Origin: SVQP01 sp045652835
GTDB lineage: Bacteria; Bacillota; Clostridia; Oscillospirales; CAG-272
Assembly: GCA_045652835.1 (NCBI GenBank)
Contig: JAZOLE010000055.1
Location: 1-18,979 of the forward strand
Reading direction: 5' to 3'
Length of the DNA: 18,979 bases
The position numbers were made by a program, and so were the translations under genes. Of the stretch, positions 1-6,864 are shown one piece after another (the stretch's first letter is position 1; each line of letters starts with the position of its first letter). The notes under the pieces are model-generated. The model made no database searches. It saw only the letters and a program-made list of their open reading frames with translations, and was not told the origin of the DNA.

Positions 1-719
1 CAGCACAATTGTTGGAAGGAAGCGTACTCATCATTTGCGATAACTCGCCCGAGGTGATGGTTCTGCCCAGCACCATCTTTGATTTTATGCAGGAGACGAA
101 CGATTTTTACTTTCCTCCCCTGACGGGAACTTATATTCGTCTTGTGCGACACTTGGTGTTTTGGTCAACGCTTTTTCTCGTTCCGCTTTGGTTTTTACTC
201 ATCCGCAACCCCGAATGGATTCCCAATTGGTTAGGATTTATTGTTCCACAAGATACGGGGCGAATCCCCATTTTTGCACAGCTGATGCTGATGGAATTTA
301 TGATTGACGGCTTACGGCTCGCCTCGATGAATACCCCGAGTATGCTTTCCAACTCTTTGGCAATCGTGGGCGGCTTGATACTTGGCGACTTTGCCGTGAG
401 CATTGGGTGGCTCATCCCCGAGGTCATTTTGTATATGGCGTTTGTCTCGATTGCCAACTTTACGCAACGAAGCTATGAGCTTGGATATGCCTTCAAATTT
501 ATGCGCATTTTGCTTGTCATCCTTGTAGAATTCCTCGACGTGATAGGCTTTGGCATTGGGACGGTGATTATTATTTTGTTGCTTGTGAGCAACAAGACTG
601 TCAATGGCGGACATTCCTATCTTTATCCGCTCATTCCCTTTGATGGGCGCGCGCTGCTCTCGCTGTTTGTTAGGGTGAAGAAGGATAGCGGAGATAAAAA
701 GAAAAGGCAAAAGATATAA
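1..719 (+). CDS. GerA-family spore germination protein, C-terminal part (5' truncated by window edge)
   Basis: The reading frame is already open at the left edge (frame of bases 3-5), so the apparent TTG start at 9 is probably internal. About 239 residues are visible. They begin with the GerA-family segment LLEGSVLIICDNSPEVMVLP, followed by about five hydrophobic spans, among them LVFWSTLFLVPLWFLLI, a span around LAIVGGLILGDFAVSIGWLIP and FMRILLVILVEFLDVIGFGI, and a short Lys-rich cytoplasmic tail. Known for the family: GerAA/GerBA-type proteins are inner-membrane A subunits of nutrient germinant receptors in spores, normally around 450-550 residues and often encoded with B and C subunits. 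The B and C genes are not downstream here, so they lie upstream, are elsewhere, or this is an orphan A subunit. It is the main evidence that the host forms spores. Confidence 0.9.
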   Translation, partial: AQLLEGSVLIICDNSPEVMVLPSTIFDFMQETNDFYFPPLTGTYIRLVRHLVFWSTLFLVPLWFLLIRNPEWIPNWLGFIVPQDTGRIPIFAQLMLMEFMIDGLRLASMNTPSMLSNSLAIVGGLILGDFAVSIGWLIPEVILYMAFVSIANFTQRSYELGYAFKFMRILLVILVEFLDVIGFGIGTVIIILLLVSNKTVNGGHSYLYPLIPFDGRALLSLFVRVKKDSGDKKKRQKI

Positions 720-731
720 AACAATAGAAAA

Positions 732-752
732 AAGGCACCCAAGGGGTGCCTT
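732..752. terminator. Hairpin downstream of the germination gene
   Basis: Stem GGCACCC (734-740) pairs with GGGTGCC (744-750) around a 3-nt loop, extended by AA/TT on the outside. On the plus strand there is no U-tract after the stem. On the minus strand the stem is followed by a run of six T. It may mark the 3' end of the germination transcript or stop transcription coming from the right. No minus-strand gene other than the XRE regulator, which has its own hairpin, would need it. Confidence 0.5.
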
Positions 753-882
753 CCATAAAGCAGGTTACTACCTGCCGCAAAACAAAAGGAGTACGAGCAA
801 TTTGTTCGTCCCCCTTTCCACACGCCTTGCCCAGCAAGGTATAGTGTGTTATACTTTTGGGGGTGTACTGTCGGGCGGTGAT
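753..882. other. Intergenic region with small hairpins, no gene
   Basis: I see no credible coding sequence. Two small stems are present: CCTTGC/GCAAGG at 825-839 and the left half of an outer inverted repeat at 850-862. Together with the palindrome at 883-1009 this is a repeat-rich spacer. Confidence 0.5.
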
Positions 883-1033
883 AAGCCTCCCTTGTGTAAA
901 GGGAGGTGGCTTGCGAAGCAAGACGGAGGGATTGTAACAAAGCAAAATTTATTGTAGAACAATCCCTCAGTCACCTGCGGTGACAGCTCCCTTTACACAA
1001 GGGAGCCTTTGGTTTGTGCGCCCCGAAAGTATA
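850..1033. repeat. Outer inverted repeat framing the palindromic element
   Basis: Bases 850-862 (TATACTTTTGGGG) pair with 1021-1033 (CCCCGAAAGTATA) at 12 of 13 positions, with one G-T wobble. This second inverted repeat sits outside the 883-1009 palindrome, separated by 20 bp of unpaired sequence on the left and 11 bp on the right. It suggests either a larger composite element or one palindrome inserted inside another. Confidence 0.5.
883..1009. repeat. Cloverleaf-like palindromic intergenic repeat (MITE-like)
   Basis: The outer arms 883-905 and 987-1009 pair at 22 of 23 positions. The inner arms 926-935 and 959-968 pair at 10 of 10. Between them each side carries its own mini-hairpin: CTTGC-GAA-GCAAG at 910-922 and TCACC-TGC-GGTGA at 971-983. 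The whole 127 bp can fold as a four-way cruciform. I recall very similar palindromes scattered in gut Clostridia genomes. The element has no coding capacity, so if mobile it must be moved in trans. Confidence 0.75.
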
Positions 1034-1102
1034 TCTGCTTTTCCTGACAAGCACTGCTTTTGTGGACACAAGAGCGGGAACCCCGCACAAGGTGGGGCAA
1101 GG

Positions 1103-1139
1103 ATTAAAACTGTATGGGATAATCACCGTATCCCATACA
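1103..1139 (-). terminator. Intrinsic terminator overlapping the end of the XRE gene
   Basis: An 11-bp perfect stem (1111-1121 with 1129-1139, 7-nt loop) reads on the minus strand as TGTATGGGATA and its complement, followed directly by GTTTTAAT. The stop codon TAA lies inside the T-tract, so the coding sequence runs through the whole hairpin. Confidence 0.6.
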
Positions 1140-1913
1140 ACATGAAATACCTTTCAATGAATAGCGTTGCATTTCAAGGGTGGCAAAAAGAATACACAGA
1201 CAAGTATGATACATTTCGTTAATCTCATAGGTAAAGCCTAAGGATTTATGCTTGGATTTCTTTTCAATTACAACGTTAACAGTAATCAATTCATCAAGAG
1301 CTTCACGTAATGTGTTTTCCTCAAAATTCAATTTTTCTTTCATTTCTCCAAAGCTGATGTCGCTCATGGATATGATAGCCAAACAAACGAGGATATTGTT
1401 TTTCTTTGAAAGCGTAGGGAGAATCGTTTGTGCAAATTCTACTGTCTCTTGGTTTATGTTTTCAAAAAATTTCCTTGTAACAAGCGCACCATATCCCTTG
1501 CCCGATAACAGAGACAAACCATTTTCGTTAGAAATGTGTGCAGGCTGATCGTGCATTTCAGTATTTTTTCCTCTAAGATTGCCACGAGAAATACCGTGAT
1601 GAGCGGGTGCAAATATTCGCAGAGCATCTTCATAGGATGCCATACACATTTGTGCATGTTCTGCTACTTTATCAAAGACCTTATTATAGATATCATTATA
1701 GGCATAGTCCTCACCATAAAAAAGATAATCTATACTTACCTCAAAGTATGCAGCTATAAGAGGAAGTGTTTGTGCATCGGGAAAAGATGTATTGGTTTCC
1801 CATTTAGAAATAGCTTGAGGAGAAATATTCAGCGCACCAGCCAACTGCTCTTGAGTGATACCCTTACGCTTTCTGAGATCTGCTATATTCTTTGAAATGT
1901 TAATTTCTTTCAT
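1104..1913 (-). CDS. XRE-family helix-turn-helix transcriptional regulator
   Basis: A 269-residue protein with an N-terminal XRE/Cro-type HTH at about residues 8-66; the core includes LRKRKGITQEQLAGALNIS followed by QAISKWE, then the usual SIDYLFYG end. The C-terminal half (about 165-235) looks like a second, winged-helix-like region, with a helix-turn-helix-like stretch around DISFGEMKEKLNFEENTLREA. The start ATG at 1911-1913 is supported by GGAAAGGAAA seven bases upstream. A sigma-A-like promoter precedes it. It is divergent from the agmatine operon and could regulate it, but no direct evidence links them; the known AgDI regulator of Enterococcus (AguR) is LuxR-like. The last residues (CCMGYGDYPIQF) are encoded by a terminator-like hairpin, so the natural C-terminus may have been reshaped. 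The ligand is unknown. Confidence 0.85.
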   Translation of the reverse strand: MKEINISKNIADLRKRKGITQEQLAGALNISPQAISKWETNTSFPDAQTLPLIAAYFEVSIDYLFYGEDYAYNDIYNKVFDKVAEHAQMCMASYEDALRIFAPAHHGISRGNLRGKNTEMHDQPAHISNENGLSLLSGKGYGALVTRKFFENINQETVEFAQTILPTLSKKNNILVCLAIISMSDISFGEMKEKLNFEENTLREALDELITVNVVIEKKSKHKSLGFTYEINEMYHTCLCILFATLEMQRYSLKGISCCMGYGDYPIQF

Positions 1914-1963
1914 AATCGAGTTTCCTTTCCAAATTTCACCGCGAGCTCTTCGGTTGTAATTAA

Positions 1964-1992
1964 ATCATATCATAAAATCAGCAGGAAGTAAA
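1964..1992 (-). promoter_or_regulatory. Sigma-A-type promoter of the XRE regulator gene
   Basis: On the minus strand TTTACT (1987-1992) and TATGAT (1964-1969) are separated by exactly 17 bp. The leader would be about 45 nt, ending in GGAAAGGAAA (1921-1930) and the ATG. A second overlapping TATGAT lies 5 bp upstream. Confidence 0.55.
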
Positions 1993-2216
1993 CAACTTGT
2001 TCGGATCGCATATCAACTCACGGTTGTTTGTCGCTTGTCAGAAACTACAATCAGTTGTTTTTCTGCTTTCCCGACGCTCGCGTCTGGGGCAAGCATAGCG
2101 CACGGCAGTCCACACACGATCGGACATAATATCCTCCCCTACATTCGCACCAGAAACTTAACCAAAAATCAAATCATACAAAAAACGGAATTGCATTCCC
2201 GCATTTCCGTTTTTTT
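1990..2216 (+). promoter_or_regulatory. Possible structured leader of the agmatine operon ending in a terminator-like hairpin
   Basis: The stretch has no credible gene. Repeated motifs are AAACAACT (1990-1997), its near-complement GTTGTTT (2023-2029) and exact complement AGTTGTTT (2053-2060). A GC-rich hairpin lies at 2065-2094 (GCTT, CCC and GACG arms around CTCG). A second hairpin at 2180-2215 has a stem AAAAAACGGAA/TTCCGTTTTTT with an extra 3-bp inner stem and ends in a T-run. That is the layout of a transcription attenuator before the first operon gene at 2292. No known riboswitch class was recognised, and no convincing promoter was found upstream of it; CATAAT at 2125-2130 has no matching -35. 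Confidence 0.35.
2180..2216 (+). terminator. Terminator-like hairpin in front of the agmatine operon
   Basis: An 11-bp stem (2180-2190 with 2205-2215), a T/T mismatch, an inner TGC/GCA stem and a 6-nt loop, followed by T-rich sequence. No plus-strand gene ends before it and no minus-strand gene ends after it. It is therefore either a leader attenuator or a leftover. Confidence 0.55.
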
Positions 2217-2291
2217 CATTTTCTCATTTTTCATATTTACTCTCCGCGCGTGCAAACTAACCTTGCATTAAAAAATTTTCGGAGGCTTCCT

Positions 2292-3305
2292 ATGAAAGAT
2301 TTTATAGATTCCCGTGCATATTCCAAGCAGGAGCTGCTTGACATCGTTTCGCTCTCTTTGGCGATCAAGCGTTCCATCAAGCAAGGCTATTATCCCCCTT
2401 TGATGAAGGACATGACGCTTGGCATGATCTTTCAACAATCTTCTACGCGTACGCGCGTGTCGTTTGAAACCGCAATGAGCCAGATGGGCGGTCACGCCCA
2501 GTATCTCGGCCCCGGCATGATCCAGCTGGGCGGTCACGAAACCATTGAAGACACAGGTCGCGTGCTCTCTCGCCTTGTGGATATTGTTATGGCGCGTGTC
2601 ATCACGCACGATACCGTCATCCGCCTTGCCAAAGCCTGCCAGGTTCCGGTTATCAACGGCATGTCCGATTTCAACCACCCCACGCAGGAGCTTGGCGACA
2701 TTTGCACCATGGTTGAGCACCTGCCCCGAGGCAAGAAATTGCAGGATTGCAAAGTGGTGTTTGTGGGTGACGCCACGCAGGTGTGCGCGTCTCTTGGCTT
2801 TATCTGCACCAAGCTTGGTATGCATTTCGTGCAGTACGGACCCGCTACGCATCAGCTCAATAAGGGCCACAGACAGATCATGCAGGAAAACTGCGAAGTT
2901 TCGGGCGGCTCGTTTGAAATCTCGGACAAGCGCGAATGCGTGCGAGAAGCCGACTTTATTTACACCGACGTGTGGTACGGTCTTTACGAAAACGAGATGC
3001 CCAAGGAAGAGCGAGTCAAGGTGTTTGCCGACTATCAGGTCAACCGCGAGCTGATGCAAATGGGTAACCTTGGCTGCAAGTTCATGCACTGCCTGCCTGC
3101 GACACGCGGTGAGGACGTGACCGACGAGGTTGCCGACTCCGAGGCGTCCCTTTGCTGGGATCAGGCAGAAAACCGCCTGACCGCTATGCGCGGACTGCTG
3201 GTGTACCTGACGTACAACCGCAGAAAACCCACCGAGCTGCAAGTGGCTGCCGCAAAGGAATCCTTGGACGCTACCATGTGCCGCATTTTCTGCGACAAAA
3301 AATAA
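2292..3305 (+). CDS. ptcA: Putrescine carbamoyltransferase (AguB)
   Basis: Catalyses N-carbamoylputrescine + phosphate to putrescine + carbamoyl phosphate in the cytoplasm, the second step of the AgDI pathway. The protein has 337 residues, about the length of the Enterococcus faecalis enzyme. The carbamoyl-phosphate loop STRTR is at 51-55, HPTQ at 129-132 and HCLPA at 266-270. The decisive mark is YGLY at 229-232 in DVWYGLYE, where ornithine carbamoyltransferases carry an SMG motif; YGLY is known as the putrescine-enzyme signature. The C-terminal helix expected for putrescine enzymes is also present. The start ATG at 2292 has CGGAGGC eight bases upstream; an in-frame earlier ATG at 2250 would add 14 residues without a good ribosome binding site. 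It is first in the operon and nine bases before the antiporter. Confidence 0.94.
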   Translation: MKDFIDSRAYSKQELLDIVSLSLAIKRSIKQGYYPPLMKDMTLGMIFQQSSTRTRVSFETAMSQMGGHAQYLGPGMIQLGGHETIEDTGRVLSRLVDIVMARVITHDTVIRLAKACQVPVINGMSDFNHPTQELGDICTMVEHLPRGKKLQDCKVVFVGDATQVCASLGFICTKLGMHFVQYGPATHQLNKGHRQIMQENCEVSGGSFEISDKRECVREADFIYTDVWYGLYENEMPKEERVKVFADYQVNRELMQMGNLGCKFMHCLPATRGEDVTDEVADSEASLCWDQAENRLTAMRGLLVYLTYNRRKPTELQVAAAKESLDATMCRIFCDKK

Positions 3306-3314
3306 GGTGGCGCT

Positions 3315-4745
3315 ATGACGGCTAAAAAATTCAGATTGATCGACGTCATTCTGTCGGTCATCTGCGTTGTGTTCGTGGCAGAGGCGGCAGCCCCCGTGGC
3401 ATCGATCGGTAACAGCCAGTACTTTTGGTGGCTACTCATGATCATCGCCTTCCTCTTGCCCTACGGGCTGATCTCATGCGAGCTTGGCACGGCATACGCA
3501 GGTGACGGCGGACTTTACGATTGGATCAAGCAAGCATTTCCCAGCACAAGATGGGCGGCGCGCGCATCCTTTTACTACTGGGTCAACTTTCCGCTTTGGA
3601 TGGCTTCCTTGGCGGTCATGTGCCCCGGCTTGATCGGCACAGCGCTTGGAATCGAGCTTGGCACGCTGCCCTCGCTAGCCCTGCAGCTGGGCTTTATATG
3701 GGTGGTGACGCTGATCGCGCTCTACCCCGTGTGCGACAGCAAGGGTATTCTCAACGCAAGTGCCGCCATCAAAATCCTGCTGGCTTTGGTGCTGGGCGGA
3801 CTTGGCGTGTATTACGTGATAAACAACGGCTTTGTCAACCCCATGACCCCCGCATCGTTTTTGCCCTCGTTTGACCTGCATTCGCTTTCTTATATCTCGG
3901 TCATCATCTTCAATTTCCTTGGCTTTGAGGTGGTGTGCACGTATGCAGACAGCATGCAAAATCCGCGCAGGCAGATCCCCGTGTCCATCATTCTCGGTGG
4001 TATCGTGATCGCTGCCATCTACCTGTTCTCGGCATTCGGTATCGGTGCGGCAGTTCCCGTAGCCGAGATCAGCCCCGACTCGGGGTTGATTGACGCGCTG
4101 GTCGCCATAACGGGCAACACGGGCGGCTGGTTTATCTCGATTGCCGCAATTCTGTTCTTGGTCACGCTGTTTGGCAACATGATCTCCTGGTCAATGGGCG
4201 TCAACTCCACCGCGGCATATGCCGCAGACCACGGCGACATGCCCGCGCTGTTCGCATGTCGCAGGGAAAAAAACAATATGCCCGTTGGCTCTGCCCTTGC
4301 CAGCGGCGTGGTTGCCACCATCGTGTGCCTTGCTGGCGCGGTCATGGAGTATTTCCTGCCCGATTCCTCGCTGTTCTGGAGCTTTTTCGCGCTCAATCTG
4401 GTCATGCTCCTGCTCTCGTATCTGCCCGTGTTCCCCGCATTTTTGAAGCTGCGCAAGCTTGACCCCGATATTCCTCGTCCCTTCCGCGTGCCCGGTGGCA
4501 AATTTCTGCTGCCCGTGATCGCGTATCTGCCCTTTGTCATGATCATAGCAGCCATCCTCTTTACCGCCGTACCGCTCTCGTTTGACGCAGAAACGCTCTC
4601 GTATTATCTGCCCATTACGGTCGGTTCTTTGGTGGCGGTGCTGATTGGAGAGATACTGATCGCACTGCGCGAGGACGGGCCAAAAACCAAACGAATTGAA
4701 AGCACACACCGTGCAAAAGGAGGCGCTTATGCCAACAAGAATTGA
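3315..4745 (+). CDS. aguD: Agmatine/putrescine antiporter (APC superfamily)
   Basis: A 476-residue membrane protein with about 12 hydrophobic spans. An APC-type motif GDGGLYDW at 63-70 lies after the second span, as in amino acid/polyamine antiporters. Its place between the putrescine carbamoyltransferase and agmatine deiminase genes matches the aguBDAC order of Enterococcus, where this gene imports agmatine in exchange for putrescine. AAGGTGG (3304-3310) precedes the ATG. Its last 17 bases overlap the start of the deiminase gene, implying translational coupling. Specificity is inferred from context; from sequence alone it is a polyamine or basic amino acid antiporter. Confidence 0.9.
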   Translation: MTAKKFRLIDVILSVICVVFVAEAAAPVASIGNSQYFWWLLMIIAFLLPYGLISCELGTAYAGDGGLYDWIKQAFPSTRWAARASFYYWVNFPLWMASLAVMCPGLIGTALGIELGTLPSLALQLGFIWVVTLIALYPVCDSKGILNASAAIKILLALVLGGLGVYYVINNGFVNPMTPASFLPSFDLHSLSYISVIIFNFLGFEVVCTYADSMQNPRRQIPVSIILGGIVIAAIYLFSAFGIGAAVPVAEISPDSGLIDALVAITGNTGGWFISIAAILFLVTLFGNMISWSMGVNSTAAYAADHGDMPALFACRREKNNMPVGSALASGVVATIVCLAGAVMEYFLPDSSLFWSFFALNLVMLLLSYLPVFPAFLKLRKLDPDIPRPFRVPGGKFLLPVIAYLPFVMIIAAILFTAVPLSFDAETLSYYLPITVGSLVAVLIGEILIALREDGPKTKRIESTHRAKGGAYANKN

Positions 4746-5832
4746 AAATTCCACCCCACGCGCTGACGGCTACCGCATGCCCGCGGAATTTGAGAAGCAG
4801 GAGCGCATATGGATGCTGTGGCCCGAACGCCCCGACAACTGGCGCATGGGCGCAAAGCCCGCGCAAAAGGCGTTTGCCGAGGTGGCGCGCGCCATTTCGG
4901 AATTTGAGCCGGTGACCGTGTGCGCCTCTGCTGCGCAGTACGGCAACGCGCGCAGACTTCTGCCGCCCGAAATCACGGTGGTGGAGATGTCCTCCAACGA
5001 TGCTTGGGTGCGCGACTCTGGCCCTACCTTTTTGGTCAATGACAAAGGGGGGCTGCGTGCCGCCGATTGGGCGTTCAACGCATGGGGCGGTCTTTACGAC
5101 GGGCTCTATTTCCCTTGGGACAAGGATGCCGAGGTAGCGCAAAAGATCTGCGAGCTTTGTGGCGTTGACCGCTATGCCACGCCCGATTTCGTGCTGGAGG
5201 GCGGCTCTATCCACGTGGACGGCGAGGGTACGGTGCTGACCACCGAGATGTGTCTGCTCTCCCCCGGCAGAAACCCCGACATGACCAAGGAGCAGATCGA
5301 GCAGATGCTGTGCGAATACCTTGGCTGCACCAAGGTGCTTTGGCTGCGCGACGGCATTGACCCCGACGAGACTAACGGACACATTGACGACGTAGCTTGC
5401 TTTACAGCCCCCGGTGAGGTGGCTTGCATTTGGACCGATGACGAGGATCACCCCTTTTACGAGCAGGCACGAAAGGCTTACGAATTTTTGTGTGAGCAGA
5501 CCGATGCACGCGGACGCAAGCTCAAGGTGCACAAGCTGTGCTTGACCAAAAAGCCTGTCTATCTGGAGGGCGCGGATACCATTGACGCTGCAGACGGTAC
5601 GCTGCCGCGCCGCGACGGTGAGGTCAGCATTGCCTCTTATATGAACTTCCTGATTGTCAACGGTGGCGTCATTTTGCCCCAATACGGCGATGAGAACGAT
5701 GCGCTTGCTATCGAGCAGGCGCAGGCAATGTTCCCCGATCGCAAGATCGTTGGCGTTATGACGCGCGAGGTTGCGTATGGCGGCGGCAACATCCACTGCA
5801 TTACGCAGCAGCAGCCTGCTGCAAGGGGGTGA
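4729..5832 (+). CDS. aguA: Agmatine deiminase
   Basis: Hydrolyses agmatine to N-carbamoylputrescine and ammonia (guanidine-modifying fold, PF04371). The 367-residue product shows the full catalytic set: Asp96 (AWVRDSGP), His218 and Asp220 (NGHIDD) and the nucleophile Cys357 (GGGNIHC). Cys357 has the same number as I recall for the E. faecalis enzyme. The start ATG at 4729 is chosen over the in-frame upstream ATG at 4696 because AAAAGGAGG (4715-4723) lies just before it and the protein then begins at the family's usual point. It overlaps the antiporter gene by 17 bases and ends four bases before the carbamate kinase ATG. A near neighbour, peptidylarginine deiminase, is less likely given the operon. 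Confidence 0.95.
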   Translation: MPTRIENSTPRADGYRMPAEFEKQERIWMLWPERPDNWRMGAKPAQKAFAEVARAISEFEPVTVCASAAQYGNARRLLPPEITVVEMSSNDAWVRDSGPTFLVNDKGGLRAADWAFNAWGGLYDGLYFPWDKDAEVAQKICELCGVDRYATPDFVLEGGSIHVDGEGTVLTTEMCLLSPGRNPDMTKEQIEQMLCEYLGCTKVLWLRDGIDPDETNGHIDDVACFTAPGEVACIWTDDEDHPFYEQARKAYEFLCEQTDARGRKLKVHKLCLTKKPVYLEGADTIDAADGTLPRRDGEVSIASYMNFLIVNGGVILPQYGDENDALAIEQAQAMFPDRKIVGVMTREVAYGGGNIHCITQQQPAARG

Positions 5833-5836
5833 GCGC

Positions 5837-6796
5837 ATGGAAAGAATTGCAATTGCCCTTGGCGGCAACGCGCTTGGCAAGGACAGCGCCCAGCAGCGCG
5901 CCACGGTAGCAAAGGTGTGCCGCACCTTGGTTGATCTGATCGAGGCGGGTAACGAGATTGTGATCAGCCACGGCAACGGCCCGCAGGTGGGCATGATCCA
6001 GCTTGCCTTTGACACGGGGGCTGAGCAGACAGATGCCGTATCCCCCATGCCCTTGGAGGACTGCACCGCCATGAGCCAAGGCTATATCGGCTACCATTTG
6101 CAAGCCGCACTGCAGGCAGAGCTTGCCAAGCGCGGTATGCCATGGCAAGCGGTCAGCGTGATCACGCAGGTCACGGTCAACCCCGACGATCCCGCCTTTT
6201 CCAACCCCACAAAGCCAATCGGTGCGTTTTATTCCAAAGCCGATGCGGACGCGCTGACAGCGCAAAATCCCGAATGGACGTTTATCGAGGACGCAGGGCG
6301 CGGATATCGCCGCGTTGTGCCCTCCCCGGCACCCGTTGAGATCGTGGAGCGCGATGCCATTCTCAGCCTGCTTGCGGGTGAATATATCGTGATCGCGTGT
6401 GGCGGCGGTGGCATTCCCACCGTCATGACCGAGCAGGGAGCGCGTCCCGTTGCTGCCGTGATAGACAAGGACTTTGCCGCAGCAAAGCTTGCAGCCGCGG
6501 TGGGTGCGGGTACGCTGCTCATCCTGACCGCAACCGATTGCGTGTACACCGACTTTGGAAAGCCCGAGCAAAAAGCGCTCTCCCACCTGACGCTTGCCGA
6601 GGCGAACGCCTTGATGGTGCAAGGTCATTTTGCCAAAGGGTCGATGCTCCCCAAGGTGCAGGCGGCGATGAATTTCGTCGCGTCCGCGCCGCACCGCCGC
6701 GCCATCATCACCTCCCCCGATGCGGCAGCAGACGCGCTGCTTGGCAAGAGCGGAACCGAGATTGTGGCAAACAAGGCTGCTTATGTAGAGAAATGA
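5837..6796 (+). CDS. arcC: Carbamate kinase of the agmatine pathway (AguC)
   Basis: Transfers phosphate from carbamoyl phosphate to ADP, giving ATP plus carbamate, which decays to CO2 and ammonia; this is the energy-yielding last step. The 319-residue protein belongs to the amino acid kinase fold. GGNALGK is at 9-15, SHGNGPQVG at 44-52, and VIDKD at 208-212 holds the conserved Lys. Start ATG at 5837 is preceded by AAGGGGG (5823-5829) and lies four bases after the deiminase stop. An arcC of an arginine deiminase operon would look alike; here the neighbours are agmatine genes and no arginine deiminase is present. Confidence 0.95.
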   Translation: MERIAIALGGNALGKDSAQQRATVAKVCRTLVDLIEAGNEIVISHGNGPQVGMIQLAFDTGAEQTDAVSPMPLEDCTAMSQGYIGYHLQAALQAELAKRGMPWQAVSVITQVTVNPDDPAFSNPTKPIGAFYSKADADALTAQNPEWTFIEDAGRGYRRVVPSPAPVEIVERDAILSLLAGEYIVIACGGGGIPTVMTEQGARPVAAVIDKDFAAAKLAAAVGAGTLLILTATDCVYTDFGKPEQKALSHLTLAEANALMVQGHFAKGSMLPKVQAAMNFVASAPHRRAIITSPDAAADALLGKSGTEIVANKAAYVEK

Positions 6797-6807
6797 TCTT
6801 CACAAAT

Positions 6808-6856
6808 ATGAAGTCCCCGACAGATCTTGAAATCTGTCGGGGATTTCATATTTTCG
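6808..6856 (+). terminator. Intrinsic terminator of the agmatine operon
   Basis: An 18-bp stem with one G-T pair (6808-6825 with 6832-6849; core TCCCCGACAGAT) closes a 6-nt loop and is followed by TTTTCGCTTT. It starts 12 bases after the carbamate kinase stop. Being palindromic, it may also stop the convergent transposase transcript. Confidence 0.85.
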
Positions 6857-6864
6857 CTTTGGTT

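Noticed and set aside
2035..2271. 78-codon plus-strand frame between the regulator and the operon
   Set aside because: It has no ribosome binding site, reads through both leader hairpins and shows low-complexity hydrophobic text from the T-rich terminator.
2268..3242. 324-codon minus-strand frame opposite the putrescine carbamoyltransferase gene
   Set aside because: It is antisense to a gene with full catalytic motifs and has no recognisable protein features.
2292..3305. Ornithine carbamoyltransferase as the product of the first operon gene
   Set aside because: The SMG loop of ornithine enzymes is replaced by YGLY and the neighbours are agmatine genes.
4615..6072. 485-codon minus-strand frame across the deiminase and carbamate kinase genes
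   Set aside because: It spans two well-supported genes on the other strand and has no family resemblance.
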